A stretch of 64,000 nt of DNA from Microvenator marinus (GTDB taxonomy: Bacteria > Myxococcota_A > Bradymonadia > Bradymonadales > Bradymonadaceae): positions 2,566,001-2,630,000 of the forward strand of contig NZ_CP042467.1 of NCBI RefSeq assembly GCF_007993755.1, read 5' to 3'. The notes under the pieces are model-generated. The model did no database searches. It was not told the DNA's origin and saw only the letters and a program-made list of their open reading frames with translations. The translations under genes were made by a program, and so were the position numbers. This document shows positions 41,938 through 52,500 of the stretch, in pieces (the stretch's first letter is position 1; every line of letters starts with the position of its first letter).

Positions 41938-43299
41938 CTAGAGGCTAAGCCACGCGACCAAGGCGAGCACCAGCACGATAATCACACCGGTGATTATCTT
42001 GGCGGCGGTCGAGCCATGGGCTTTCTCATCGCGCGGGTCGACGACGGATGGGTCGCTCAAGGCAAGAGGCTTCGACTCTTTTGGCGTCTCTCGTTCCGGC
42101 GCCGGCGAGATGGTGGAGACATGAGGCGTAGGCTGGTGGCGGCGCCTCGGTCTGGAGAAAATCTGCACCGGAGGGGCTTCGGAAGATTCGGACGGCTCGG
42201 AGAGCCCGGGGCTCGGCACGCCATGCATAGGAGTTTGTTTGGCGTGATGCGGTGTATCCTGGCGAAAACGGCCGTGATGGGCTGAATCGGCCATAAAATC
42301 GTCTCGCCTAAAATCCAGCCATTTGCGCAAATCATCTTGGAAATCAGAAGCGCTTTGATAGCGTTCTTCGGGCCGCTTTTCGAGCGCCTTCATCACAATC
42401 TTCGTCAACTTGGCGTCAACGCTCGACCCCATGGCCGGCGGCGCCTGACTTTGATGCGCGAGGATGATCGCATAGGCGCTATCACCGTCAAACGGAAGCC
42501 GACCAGCGAGCAACTCATAGAGGATCACTCCCACGCTGTAGAGGTCTGAGCGCTCATCCACGTCCGGATTCAGGCCCTGTTCCGGCGATATGTACTCAGG
42601 CGTTCCGTAAATCTTTCCAACCACACTCAAGAACGGGTCCGAGCGTTGGTCCTTGACCTTCGCGATCCCGAAGTCGAGGAGTTTGACCATCTCGAGGCCG
42701 TCTCTCTGATTGAAATAGACGTTCTCGGGTTTGATATCACGGTGGACGAATCCAGCGTCATGCACGGCCTTGAGCCCCGCGAGGATCTCGAGCACCACCT
42801 CGACGGACTCCTCCTGACTCATTCGGCGTGTGTACATGCGGTCGAAAAGCTCCTCCCCTTTGAGCATCTCCATCGCAAGAAACGCGTGGCCTTCCTGAGT
42901 CTGCCCAAATTCGTAGACGCGCGTCACATGAGGGGAGCGAATCGCGCGGGAGATCTGAGCTTCTCGTTTGAAACGCTCGGAAATTGCCCAATCGTCCATA
43001 TACTCAGGCGAAATGACCTTAAGCGCTACGGGCCCGAGCCGCCTGCCATCCTGCATTTGGCGCTCGGCCGCATAGACTTCTCCCATGCCACCCGCTGCCA
43101 CAAATTTGAGAATTTTATAGGGACCAAACGGCGCGCCGGGCATCAGCAGGCGCTTGATGACCTTTTCGTCGTTGATATCGTGAAATTCAACGAGCTCATC
43201 GACCGAAGAAATATCTTCGATGACGTCGGAGTCCTCGATCAGCTCGATGAGCTCCGGAGGTAGTTCTACGAGGGTACTTTTCACGTGCGTTTTCGACAT
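41938..43299 (-). CDS. membrane-anchored Ser/Thr protein kinase
   Basis: The product has 453 residues. The kinase domain spans about 58-330: glycine loop AAGGMGEVYAAER, VAIK-type Lys in VALKVISPEYM, catalytic loop VHRDIKPENVYFN, metal DFGIAKV, and the APE equivalent GTPEYISPEQG. A Pro/Ser-rich juxtamembrane region follows. Residues about 430-452 form a C-terminal membrane helix (IITGVIIVLVLALVAWL) with almost nothing beyond it, so no external sensor is present. It is divergent from the App1-like gene, with start codons almost touching. It likely phosphorylates regulators from the inner-membrane face. Confidence 0.93.
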   Translation of the reverse strand: MSKTHVKSTLVELPPELIELIEDSDVIEDISSVDELVEFHDINDEKVIKRLLMPGAPFGPYKILKFVAAGGMGEVYAAERQMQDGRRLGPVALKVISPEYMDDWAISERFKREAQISRAIRSPHVTRVYEFGQTQEGHAFLAMEMLKGEELFDRMYTRRMSQEESVEVVLEILAGLKAVHDAGFVHRDIKPENVYFNQRDGLEMVKLLDFGIAKVKDQRSDPFLSVVGKIYGTPEYISPEQGLNPDVDERSDLYSVGVILYELLAGRLPFDGDSAYAIILAHQSQAPPAMGSSVDAKLTKIVMKALEKRPEERYQSASDFQDDLRKWLDFRRDDFMADSAHHGRFRQDTPHHAKQTPMHGVPSPGLSEPSESSEAPPVQIFSRPRRRHQPTPHVSTISPAPERETPKESKPLALSDPSVVDPRDEKAHGSTAAKIITGVIIVLVLALVAWLSL

Positions 43300-43325
43300 T
43301 GGGAGAAATTCTCAAGAACAGTATA

Positions 43326-44471
43326 GTGCGAAAACTCTTTCGGGGCCAAGAACTCGTGTTCCTTGATGAAGCTCACATAAATGCAACTCGCCGCAAAGTC
43401 TACGTTGACCGCATAAAACGTGCACTTGAGCGCATTCGCGTCATTGACGGACGCGACGCGCTACAGCTTGCAACCGACCTCGTAGAGAGTTTTGACTTCG
43501 CGCTCGAGAACCATCTTGCGGAATGGAGCCGCGTGGAACTGAAGCCGCATCTTGGCGTAGGTACACGGGAATTCCTCAGAGTGCGAGGAAGAATCGCCGA
43601 GCGCTCGAACGTCGCTCTGCCCTCTCCGGAGGATGAGGCCTTCGATATTTTGGTCTCGTGCTGGTACAGATTTCGTATTCACGCTCAAGCTCCGACGCCA
43701 ATACTCGTCAAGCGAGGTCAGGCCGAAGTCCTGACGTCCACGGATGAAGAGGGGTTCTTCGATACCATGATCAGCGCGCAACCTGAGCTCGGCGACCCCG
43801 ACTACGTGGTGGACGTGGTCATTGGTGACCAGGCTACGATTCGCGCGGAAGGCGTCACGAGCAGGAGCCTCGTGCCACACTCTAAGTCACCTCGGTGCGC
43901 CATCGTGGACCTCGACGGCCTGCTCCTTAATCATCCGGTGTCTCGCTACACTCAGGTTTTGGGGGAGCTTGTCCTCGGAGAATTTCAGCGGCGCCGACGC
44001 CCCGTGGATGGTCTAGGCACGTATCTGCACCGGCTAGCCGAGGGGAATCCGTATCCCTGCCCAATTTTCTACGTGAGCCACGCGCCTCGACACCTCTACA
44101 AACACCTTGAAGCTGCCATTCAATACGCCGGCCTTCCTGAGGGCTATCTTCACCTGAGGGATTACGATATGCGGCTGAGGTCGATGCCGACGCCGCCGGC
44201 GAATATCCTCGAGATGCTGATGGCTCATGAGCTCTTAGAGATGTTCCCGGAGCAGAGGTTCGTTGCCGTGGGGTCGAGACGCCGCGCGGACTCGTACAGT
44301 CCGCTGATCAAGGCCATGGCTCATCGTCTCGACTGCTTGATGCTGGTGGGATCCGAAGGCCCGCCGGAAGATTTGACAAGTCTTTGCAGAGAGCTTGATC
44401 TGGACATGATTTGCGACCTTCCACCCGCGCTTCAGCGGTATCTGGTCAATTTGGAGTGGGCGCGTGAGTAG
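43326..44471 (+). CDS. App1-type (DUF2183) phosphatase-like protein with altered active-site residues
   Basis: The product has 381 residues from GTG 43326; a TTG at 43299 would overlap the kinase start, so the start is uncertain. A C-terminal domain (about 195-380) follows the App1/DUF2183 order: CAIVDLDGLLLN (family: SDIDDT), IFYVSHAPRHLY, GLPEGYLHLRDY, and FPEQRFVAVGSRRRADSYS (family: FvLiGDSGq.D). The DD pair reads DG and GDSG reads GSRR, so catalysis looks impaired. The N-terminal half (about 1-185) is unrecognised. It overlaps the following lipoprotein by 8 nt. Confidence 0.7.
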   Translation: MRKLFRGQELVFLDEAHINATRRKVYVDRIKRALERIRVIDGRDALQLATDLVESFDFALENHLAEWSRVELKPHLGVGTREFLRVRGRIAERSNVALPSPEDEAFDILVSCWYRFRIHAQAPTPILVKRGQAEVLTSTDEEGFFDTMISAQPELGDPDYVVDVVIGDQATIRAEGVTSRSLVPHSKSPRCAIVDLDGLLLNHPVSRYTQVLGELVLGEFQRRRRPVDGLGTYLHRLAEGNPYPCPIFYVSHAPRHLYKHLEAAIQYAGLPEGYLHLRDYDMRLRSMPTPPANILEMLMAHELLEMFPEQRFVAVGSRRRADSYSPLIKAMAHRLDCLMLVGSEGPPEDLTSLCRELDLDMICDLPPALQRYLVNLEWARE

Positions 44472-46080
44472 GTACGCGGCCATACTTCTAGCGGCCTTGC
44501 TTTTGGTGGCTGGCTGCAAGAAGGAATCTTCCACGCCGGTTCCCGCGACTTCGGACCTTGTACTCTATGCTCAAACCCTGGGGAGTTTGGTCCGAAGCGC
44601 GGATGCATTGGCCACGCGGACAGACTCGCGCTGGCGCCTCGTCTCATTCAAAGAGGCGGTCTTTCGCAATGTTGGACTCGACATCTACAGCAAGGAATTT
44701 TGGGACCTCATCGATATTGACTTTGAGAAGCCATCCACGCTCTTTTCAGACGAAGGGATCTGGGTGATTCGCGGCACAAGAGACAAAGAGAAATCGTTCG
44801 ACGCGTGGCTGGAGCCTAAAGCCAAAGCCGGGACGTATAAGGTCGAGGTATTAAAGGCGGGCGATTTTGACGTGCAGATCATCTCGACGCCTCAAGACCC
44901 TTCTGCGATTTTCGCACGCGCCGTCTCGGGGGACCAAGTCTCATGGATTCCAGGGCCTCGGCTCGCGCCCGGCGCCGAGTGGACAAGCGCATCGCTAGCC
45001 AAGTCGTTTGAGGCGTGGAGCGCGCTAGAATCAGCCGGTTCGTGGCGCTCCAAACCGTGGACCACTGATTTTCAAACACCCGATGACACTTGGCCTATCG
45101 TTGGTGGGTTTCGCACGAAGAGCTTCATCGAAGATAAGACTGGCACGGACCATGCCGAAGGACTCTGGAGCCGGATGCGGAATCAGTTCGGTCCGATGGG
45201 CGTAAAGATCGGATGGCGAAGTCCGGCACAGGTCGAAATCTTGGTCCGAACGCATGTGGATTTAAGTGAGCCATCATTCGTCAAAGAGATTCAAGGCGCG
45301 TCCAATTTGAATCCGGAGATCGGCGGGCTCGTCGTGCCTGGCGTACTCGGCGTGGCGCGTTTGTCGGTCAATCCAAAAAAGACTTTTGACCTGGTGCGTA
45401 GCGGACTCCCGCCGGAACAACGCGTGGAGCTCGACCGCTTTCTGGCGCAGCTCGATGAGACACTCGCGATCGACCTTGTGAAGGATGTTTTGGACAATCT
45501 TCCGGGGCATTTTATCGCAATCATCTACGGCTTTGATGTCAAGCAGTTACAGGCCGAAGGGGCGAGTCTTTACTCCAACCTCTTCTTTCTTCGAGCGACC
45601 CGTGAGGCACTTTACGTGCCGCTAAAGCAGTCGAGTGTGATGGAGAATGTTCTGGACGCGTGGACCCAGATCAGTCCGCACCTCAGCCGGCAGCGTGTTG
45701 AGAACTCGGTGCAATACGCGTGGGTCAAAGACAACATTCTGAGCTGGGCAATCTTGTTGAACCAAGACCATATGATCGTGGTGGACTCAACGGCCGCTTT
45801 CGACCGCGCGCTCGCCTACCAACGAAACCCTCGCGCCATTCCGGTCGCTGACCCACTGATCGCCGAGCTCTTGGAAACCCCAAACCGGACGGGAATGGTT
45901 TTGGACGCTCGCGGTCTTGCGAATCTGGTGGCCACGGGAGATGAGCCCGTTGAGTGGATAGAAGAGTACCTGGGTCCATTTCGGCAAATGCAGATTATTG
46001 GGGACTCTCTTGGAGGGGCCAAAGGAGAGATCCGGTTAAAGCTGGAGCTTGACGAAGCGGCCAAGGCGGCTAGTAAATAG
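44464..46080 (+). CDS. large lipoprotein of unknown function
   Basis: The product has 538 residues, with a lipobox ending LLLVAGC at about residue 18. The body is mixed alpha/beta with repeated phrases like VSWIPGPRLAPG, GVARLSVNPKKTF and DHMIVVDSTAAFDRAL. Such layouts occur in DUF3352-type proteins, but I cannot confirm the family. The GTG at 44464 has GGAG 7 nt upstream and overlaps the App1-like gene, so the two are co-translated. It converges on recB with an 11-nt overlap. Confidence 0.72.
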   Translation: MSRYAAILLAALLLVAGCKKESSTPVPATSDLVLYAQTLGSLVRSADALATRTDSRWRLVSFKEAVFRNVGLDIYSKEFWDLIDIDFEKPSTLFSDEGIWVIRGTRDKEKSFDAWLEPKAKAGTYKVEVLKAGDFDVQIISTPQDPSAIFARAVSGDQVSWIPGPRLAPGAEWTSASLAKSFEAWSALESAGSWRSKPWTTDFQTPDDTWPIVGGFRTKSFIEDKTGTDHAEGLWSRMRNQFGPMGVKIGWRSPAQVEILVRTHVDLSEPSFVKEIQGASNLNPEIGGLVVPGVLGVARLSVNPKKTFDLVRSGLPPEQRVELDRFLAQLDETLAIDLVKDVLDNLPGHFIAIIYGFDVKQLQAEGASLYSNLFFLRATREALYVPLKQSSVMENVLDAWTQISPHLSRQRVENSVQYAWVKDNILSWAILLNQDHMIVVDSTAAFDRALAYQRNPRAIPVADPLIAELLETPNRTGMVLDARGLANLVATGDEPVEWIEEYLGPFRQMQIIGDSLGGAKGEIRLKLELDEAAKAASK

Positions 46081-49000
46081 GCGCGGCCACGAGGTCAGAC
46101 TCGTAGTTTAGCAAATCCTCGAACTCCGGCCTGGCTGACCAGACTCCCTCGGTCGCATTCATTCCGCGCAGGAAGAAGTAGAGATATCCCCCAAAACGCG
46201 CGTCGTATTCTTCTTTGGTGTGAAGCCGCAACATGCGCGCGACCGCAAGCCCGTAGAGAGATGCCTGAGTCCCGTAATTCTTGGCCACATGGTGCTCGAG
46301 CAAGTCCTTTGAGTAGTTCTCAAGGGTGTCCGACTTCCAGTCCGCGAAATAGATCTTGGAGTCGTATTCGAAGAGTAAGTCGATAAACCCTTTGATCCAC
46401 CCGCGCTCAATCCGAAAAGGCCCATCCGGCCGAATATCCAACCCGAATTCACCTTCGGGGATGGGGAACATGAACTCCACCTCTTTGAGTACACGCGACG
46501 CCTGGCCGAGCCGAGGCATTGTCTTTGAGTCCGGGAGTTCAATCTGAGCCGACAACGTGGCATGTACAATCGACTCACAATAATTTCGGTAGGTTGGGTC
46601 AATGGCGTAGCGCTTGAAGTTCGTGTCAAAAACCTTGGTTGTAGCGGGCAGTGAACGCCAGTCATCAAGACCAAGAGGCTCCGAGAAATACTCGAGGTCC
46701 TCTAGAATTTGGTGGAGAAAGACCCCCTGTAAGGCGCCGCCTGGCAGCTCCTCTTCCTTTCTCCATGCCGAGGGAATCTGTGCGGGCTCGGCCTCAAATG
46801 GCTCGGCTGTGCCATCAAGGTCATCCGCGGCAGTCGCCTTATAACCACCGGTAAAACGCTTCATCCGACTATAAGAGCTGATGACGAAGCTCTTTGGTCT
46901 CAAGTCTTCGTTAAACGCTCTCAGAGTCTCTAGCTGGATCTCCTGTCGAACAATCCGCGGCGGGAGAACGCGGGGCGCATTTTCATCCCATGGAAAGATT
47001 GTGATTTCTTCGAAGAGCAATTCGTTAAGTGTGCGACTTCGCTGCATTGAAATGAGGCGGTCATTGAGCATCCTCATCATGCCGTCGAATTTATGGATGT
47101 CTTTTGCGCGACTTGCAAAAGGCACCACGATTCGCGCGCGAGCGCGCGTGATGCCAACGTAGAGGAGGCGGCGGTCTTCTTCGGCGATTTCGTGGCGCGC
47201 AAGCTCGATGGCTTTTGGGGCGTAGGGCTTGCCGATATGAAGGATTCTGCGGTGGCCCCAGTGCAAGGTTGTGAACTCGTCGAAGGAGTTTCTCGATATC
47301 CCTCCGAAGAGAAAGACCACGTCCGCCTCGAGTCCCTTTGATTTGTGGAACGTCATAATCTGAACGGCGTCGCGTTCACTCTCAAGGCGCTGAATATCTC
47401 GGTCGTCATCACCGGCATGTTTCGTGCCGGAAACCCACGACGAGAGAGTCTCAATGAGGTCCTTGAAAGCCGTATTGGAGCCGTGTGAGGCTTCGAGTAA
47501 CAGCTCGAAGATGTGCTGATAGTTTGTGAGTTCGCGCTCCGAATGACGGTCAAAAATCTCGCGGCGCACGATACCACTTCGGTCCAAGATATCGATGAAG
47601 AGGCGCTCAAAATCTCGCGCTTGGGCAAGTTCGCTCCACCGGATGAGCCGATCGAAAATCGGGTGTGTTTCGGGCAGGTCTCGACATCGTCCGAGGTCCT
47701 CGATATCCACCTCGAAAAAGTGCGTCATCCATGCCTTGATCCGACGATCCTCAAGGTGAGGCTCGTCAATGGCTCTGAGCACGTCCAAGACTTCAGCCGC
47801 TTCAGGCGTGGCGAAGAGGCCCTCGAGTTTGTAAAACGCAAAGGGCACCCCACGATCACGGAACACCTCTCCGATCCTGTGTTCTTCTCGCCTCGTCCTC
47901 GCCAGCACAAAGATATCGCTTGGTCCTACCCGCCTGAGCTCGCCTTCGTCCTGAAGAAAGATCGGTTCGTCACCCAAGATTTTCAGGATCTCATCAGCGA
48001 TATAATGACCATAGGAATCGAAGAGATCATCACCATAAATTTTCTCTCCCCCTTTATCGAGACGCACCATAGAGAACGGAACGATATCGTTGCCGTGCTT
48101 ATCCAGCGCGCGCAAAAACTCCTTTCCGGGCTCTACAGGCTCATCATAAGAAATTTTCTGGGCATCAAAAAAAGGATTACGGTCATTCTGATTAAAGACC
48201 GCGTTGTAGGCTTGAATGACCCTGGGTGTAGACCTGAAGTTCTGTTTGAGCGGAACAACCGGACTGCGTTTGGCCATCTGCTCCTTGGCCTGCAGGTAGG
48301 TATGAACGTCAGCTCCACGAAACCCGTAGATGGCCTGCTTCGGGTCGCCGATCACGAAAAGTCTATTGGTTGGGGATTCGAAGAAAAGGGTCTTGAAAAT
48401 GTTCCACTGGACCTCGTCGGTGTCTTGAAACTCGTCCACGAGGGCGTACTTGTAACGCATTCTCAAAAACTGGATGAGGGCCGCGGCAGTGGGGTCTGAC
48501 GGGTCCTTCATACGCTCCCAGACCGTGGTGAGCATATCATCGAAATCGTAGAAACCTCGCTCCTTTTCCCGAATATGTGCAGCCATCACGCGGGGCGCAA
48601 AGGCCTGCAAAACGGCTGCCTTTAAGGGTGGGAACTCAAGGAGCATGGTGTCGAGCGCGGGGCATCGATTCCTAAGTCCGTTGACCTTCTTGAGCCGTTG
48701 CCACCCCTCGACCCGATGGTCCACGGAGACGAGAAGGTCCGGGATGGGCCGACCTTTGACAAAGTCTTCAGCCACCTTGAACATCTCCATGGCAATCTCT
48801 TGCGCTTCCATGAAATCAGTGGGCACCGAATTGGACGCCAAACTCTCCAAGCCCTGCCATTCGGCGTCCCGACGCTCATGAAGCTGGGTGAGAGCACGCT
48901 CAAGATCATAAAGATTGAACTTCGGACGGATATCGGCGGGTGTGGTGCAAACCACGTAGAGTCCACGCTGAAGCTCTTCAAAGGAGTGCCTCGAGAGCCA

Positions 49001-49528
49001 ATGCTCCAAAAGTTCTTTGAGGGGCGATTCCACGGCAATTTCAGTGCGCAATGCCTTATGGAACGCGCGCTCAAAGAGATGAGAGGAATCCTCGTGTGTC
49101 TGGTCAAAAAGCTTTCTCAGATAGAAGGCGTTTTCGCTCAAAATACGGCGGCAAAACCCGTGGATGGTGTGAATTGGCGCGCGATCAAACGCGTAGACCT
49201 GACTCTCAAGATAGAGTCTCGTGGATTCGTCGATCTCCCAGAACGCATCACCGGGTTTGAGCTCCACGTCTTCGGGGCGCGTGGTCAAAATGCGTTCAAG
49301 AAGGGCGCGGACTCGGCTTCGAAGCTCACTCGTGGCGCGTTCGGTATACGTAACCACTAAAATTTCCTCAACGCCAACGCGTGCCTCTGGCTTGAGCATG
49401 ATTTCGATGATCAAGTGCTCGAGCGTGTAGGTCTTTCCGGTGCCAGCAGAAGCCTCGATCACCGCGTGGTGCTTCAGGGGGATCTGGGCCAGAATTTGGG
49501 GCTTGGGATAGCGCAAGGTCTGTGTCAT
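46070..49528 (-). CDS. recB: RecB-type helicase-nuclease subunit
   Basis: The product has 1152 residues. An N-terminal UvrD-like helicase has Walker A EASAGTGKTYTLEHL, YALVDEFQDTDEVQW (motif II), VFLFGGISRN onward, and VGITRARARIVVPF (motif VI). A C-terminal nuclease carries GFIDLLFEYDSKIYFADWKS with the Asp and Lys of the D...DxK site, plus YGTQASLYGLAV. Nuclease and helicase match RecB of the RecBCD recombination and end-resection complex. ATG 49528 is chosen because it starts near the P-loop, although no strong ribosome site is visible. It is divergent from recC (63-nt gap). Confidence 0.93.
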   Translation of the reverse strand: MTQTLRYPKPQILAQIPLKHHAVIEASAGTGKTYTLEHLIIEIMLKPEARVGVEEILVVTYTERATSELRSRVRALLERILTTRPEDVELKPGDAFWEIDESTRLYLESQVYAFDRAPIHTIHGFCRRILSENAFYLRKLFDQTHEDSSHLFERAFHKALRTEIAVESPLKELLEHWLSRHSFEELQRGLYVVCTTPADIRPKFNLYDLERALTQLHERRDAEWQGLESLASNSVPTDFMEAQEIAMEMFKVAEDFVKGRPIPDLLVSVDHRVEGWQRLKKVNGLRNRCPALDTMLLEFPPLKAAVLQAFAPRVMAAHIREKERGFYDFDDMLTTVWERMKDPSDPTAAALIQFLRMRYKYALVDEFQDTDEVQWNIFKTLFFESPTNRLFVIGDPKQAIYGFRGADVHTYLQAKEQMAKRSPVVPLKQNFRSTPRVIQAYNAVFNQNDRNPFFDAQKISYDEPVEPGKEFLRALDKHGNDIVPFSMVRLDKGGEKIYGDDLFDSYGHYIADEILKILGDEPIFLQDEGELRRVGPSDIFVLARTRREEHRIGEVFRDRGVPFAFYKLEGLFATPEAAEVLDVLRAIDEPHLEDRRIKAWMTHFFEVDIEDLGRCRDLPETHPIFDRLIRWSELAQARDFERLFIDILDRSGIVRREIFDRHSERELTNYQHIFELLLEASHGSNTAFKDLIETLSSWVSGTKHAGDDDRDIQRLESERDAVQIMTFHKSKGLEADVVFLFGGISRNSFDEFTTLHWGHRRILHIGKPYAPKAIELARHEIAEEDRRLLYVGITRARARIVVPFASRAKDIHKFDGMMRMLNDRLISMQRSRTLNELLFEEITIFPWDENAPRVLPPRIVRQEIQLETLRAFNEDLRPKSFVISSYSRMKRFTGGYKATAADDLDGTAEPFEAEPAQIPSAWRKEEELPGGALQGVFLHQILEDLEYFSEPLGLDDWRSLPATTKVFDTNFKRYAIDPTYRNYCESIVHATLSAQIELPDSKTMPRLGQASRVLKEVEFMFPIPEGEFGLDIRPDGPFRIERGWIKGFIDLLFEYDSKIYFADWKSDTLENYSKDLLEHHVAKNYGTQASLYGLAVARMLRLHTKEEYDARFGGYLYFFLRGMNATEGVWSARPEFEDLLNYESDLVAAPIY

Positions 49529-49591
49529 ACCGAGGACGATAGGCGGTCTTATACCTTGGGGGCAAGCCCCTTTACGTGTAGTGTTCGAGAC

Positions 49592-52500
49592 ATGATTCAA
49601 CTCTGGTATTCAAACTACTTGGAGCGACTCGTCGACGCATTTGTGGCGTGTGCTTTTGCGCGGGATTCAGATCCGCTCGATACCCGTTTGGTGGTCGTGC
49701 CGAACCGCAATATCGAGACCTATCTGAAGCTCGAAGTTGCGCGACGAGAGGGGATTTCCGCCAACGTGGAGTACATGTTCCTGAATCGGTTTTTGACTCG
49801 ATTATTAGGAGCGGAGATCAAGTTTTTGGACCGCGAGATGGTCCGTGGATTGCTCCTCGACGAGATCCTCTCAACCGAGCGCCCCCTGCCAGAGCTCGAC
49901 TTCTATCTGGATGCCGCCCGCGACCACGATGACCGCGATCGAAGGGCGTTTCAGGTGGCGGACAGACTCGCGAGGTTTTTTGAGGAGTACGAGCTTAGCC
50001 GGCCACAAATGATCGAGGCGTGGGCGACTCATACAATTTTGGAGGAAGAGCCGTTCAAGAGCACCGAAGCGTGGCAAAGAGAGCTCTGGCTTCGGATCTT
50101 TGGACCCGAAGGAAAAGTTGAAGAGATTCGCCAATCGCATTCCTCGGTTCAAGTGATGCGTTTGGGCGAGTTCTTGAGCAAGGTGGCTAACGGCGCGCCG
50201 CCATTGGGACAGCCGATTCATTTCTTTGGCCTCTCCTACCTCGCAAAGCAGTACTACCGGGTCATCGAAGGTCTTTCGAGCGAGAACCTGGTCTATCTCT
50301 ACACGCTAAATCCCTGCATGGAGTTTTGGGAGGACCTGCCGAGTGAGTGGAAATTACGCCGTGCTCAACGCTTTCAGAAGCGGGCACGCTCCATGCCGAT
50401 GCTCAATCTCAGAAACGAGGCGAATATCCGCGTGGGAGAGGAAGAGGACCCGATACCCCTTAGGCTTTGGGGCGAGCCTGGGCGCGACCATATTCGATTT
50501 TTGAATCAGTTGACGGAGTGTGATTTCGAGCCACTTTTTGAGGACCCGATGGATTCGGGTGACTCACTTCTCCACCAAATCCAACACGATATTTATGCAC
50601 GAAACGCAGTCCAGACCATTCAGCGGCGACCATGGGATCCGAGCTTTGTAGTGCTCGAATGCCCGACCCTCGAGCGCGAAGTCGAGATCGTGGCGAGCGA
50701 GATTTGGCGAGTGATTCAGGAAGAAGAGGAGAATGGAAATACACTTAATTTTAATGATTTCGCTGTGGTGGTTAACCCTGAAGACAGAGAGGCATACCAG
50801 GCTCATATCCGCGCCATATTTAGGGACACATGGAATATTCCACATAATATCATCGATATCAGCGCCTCAAAAAACCGCCGATTTTTGGAAGGTGTTGATC
50901 TACTACTGAAGTTACCTTTTGGGGAGTTCAGACGCGACGAGTTACTGCGTCTTCTGACTCACCCTAATGTTATGGCGCGGGCCCCTGAGGCGCGGCCACA
51001 GGACTGGAAACGTTGGGTTGACGACCTCCATATTCTCTATGGTGGCGACCAGTCCGACCTTGAGCATACCTACATCAAAAAGGCGCTCTATCATTGGGAT
51101 CAGGGGCTACGCAGGCTCAGTCTTGGCGTCCTGATGCACAACGATACCGAGGATTTGCGGGTCTTTTCGGGCGAACAAGAGTGGGTGCCGTATTCGACGA
51201 GTCCGTCCGAGATGAAGAGCGTGGCGAGTTTTGTGCGCGCGGCGCGGGAGTTGATTTCCAAGTCCCGCGAGTTTGCTGAAGCTGAGCACCCTCTGAAGGT
51301 TTGGTACACGCTCGTCGCCGAGTGGATTCGAGCCTCGCTACATTGCGTAGATGAGGACGACGAGATGGATATGAGTCGTGTGCTTCGCACCATCGACGAC
51401 CTCGAGGACCGTGAACTTTCAACGCGGCCTGTCTCGTACCGTGTGGCGTTGGACTCAATCGACGCAGCGCTCGAAAACCTGGAAATCTCGCGGGGCCAGT
51501 ACCTGGCCGAAGGTGTGGTCGTCTCGTCCTTTGTTCCTATGCGGCCAATTCCTTTCAAAGTGGTCTTCATCTTAGGGCTCGGTGAGCGCAATTTTCCCCG
51601 CATGGATACGCGTTCTCCGCTTGATTTGCGTTGGGCTCGTAGCGAGGAATTCGACCATTTTTCCAGTCGGCGAAATGACGAGTACATGTTCCTTGAGACC
51701 ATGATTTCCACGCGCGAAAGGCTCTACCTGAGCTACGTTTCGCGCAATTCGCATACCGGTGAAGAGATGATGCCTTCATCGGTGGTCCGCGAGCTCGACT
51801 TCATGTTGAAGCGTTATTATCTGGACGAGGACGAGTTCGAGAAGGTGCACCGGAAGCACCCGCTTAGACGGTTTGACCCCGCGTATTTCCGTGGCGATCC
51901 GAAGTTTATCAACGTGCATCCCGAGGCGTTGAGAGAGGCTAAAACGCTGGCTCTGCGATCCGCAGGTGCGGCACGTAACGCGCCAGAGGTTGCTGAGCTC
52001 TTGGGCTTTGTGGATCTCCCCGAGCGACCCGAATGGCATGAGGAGGTCACGATTTCGATTCGGCAGATCCGGAGATTTTTGGAAAATCCTCTGCAAGGTA
52101 CGGCTGAGTTTTTCCTCGGCCTTCGAACCGGAAGCGATGAAGATATTTTTGCGGTTGAGACCGAATATTTCTCGACCCCGGGAGCTTGGGTTCGACGAGA
52201 GTTGAGCGCGATTTTGCTCGAGGCCTGGACAAAACAAGGTGCAGATCTCAAGGAAGCAGACCTCGAAAGGCTTTTTGATGAACATGCTCGGGTCCAGGAA
52301 CTCTGCGGACAAATCCCGACCGGGATCTTTCTCAAGGCCAATCGCCAAAAGCATCTGCATAAGATGCAGCAATGGCTCAACAACCTCGAACTCCTCGAAA
52401 TCTCAACGGCTGAAAAGCCCGAAGTCTGGCATTTTGGGCGAGACCGCGAACGGCGGGTGCAGGTCAACTTCTCGGACCCGATCGAGTTCCAAGTTCCGGG

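Noticed and set aside
47513-48499. 328-residue plus-strand frame opposite recB
   Set aside because: Antisense shadow of the conserved helicase core.
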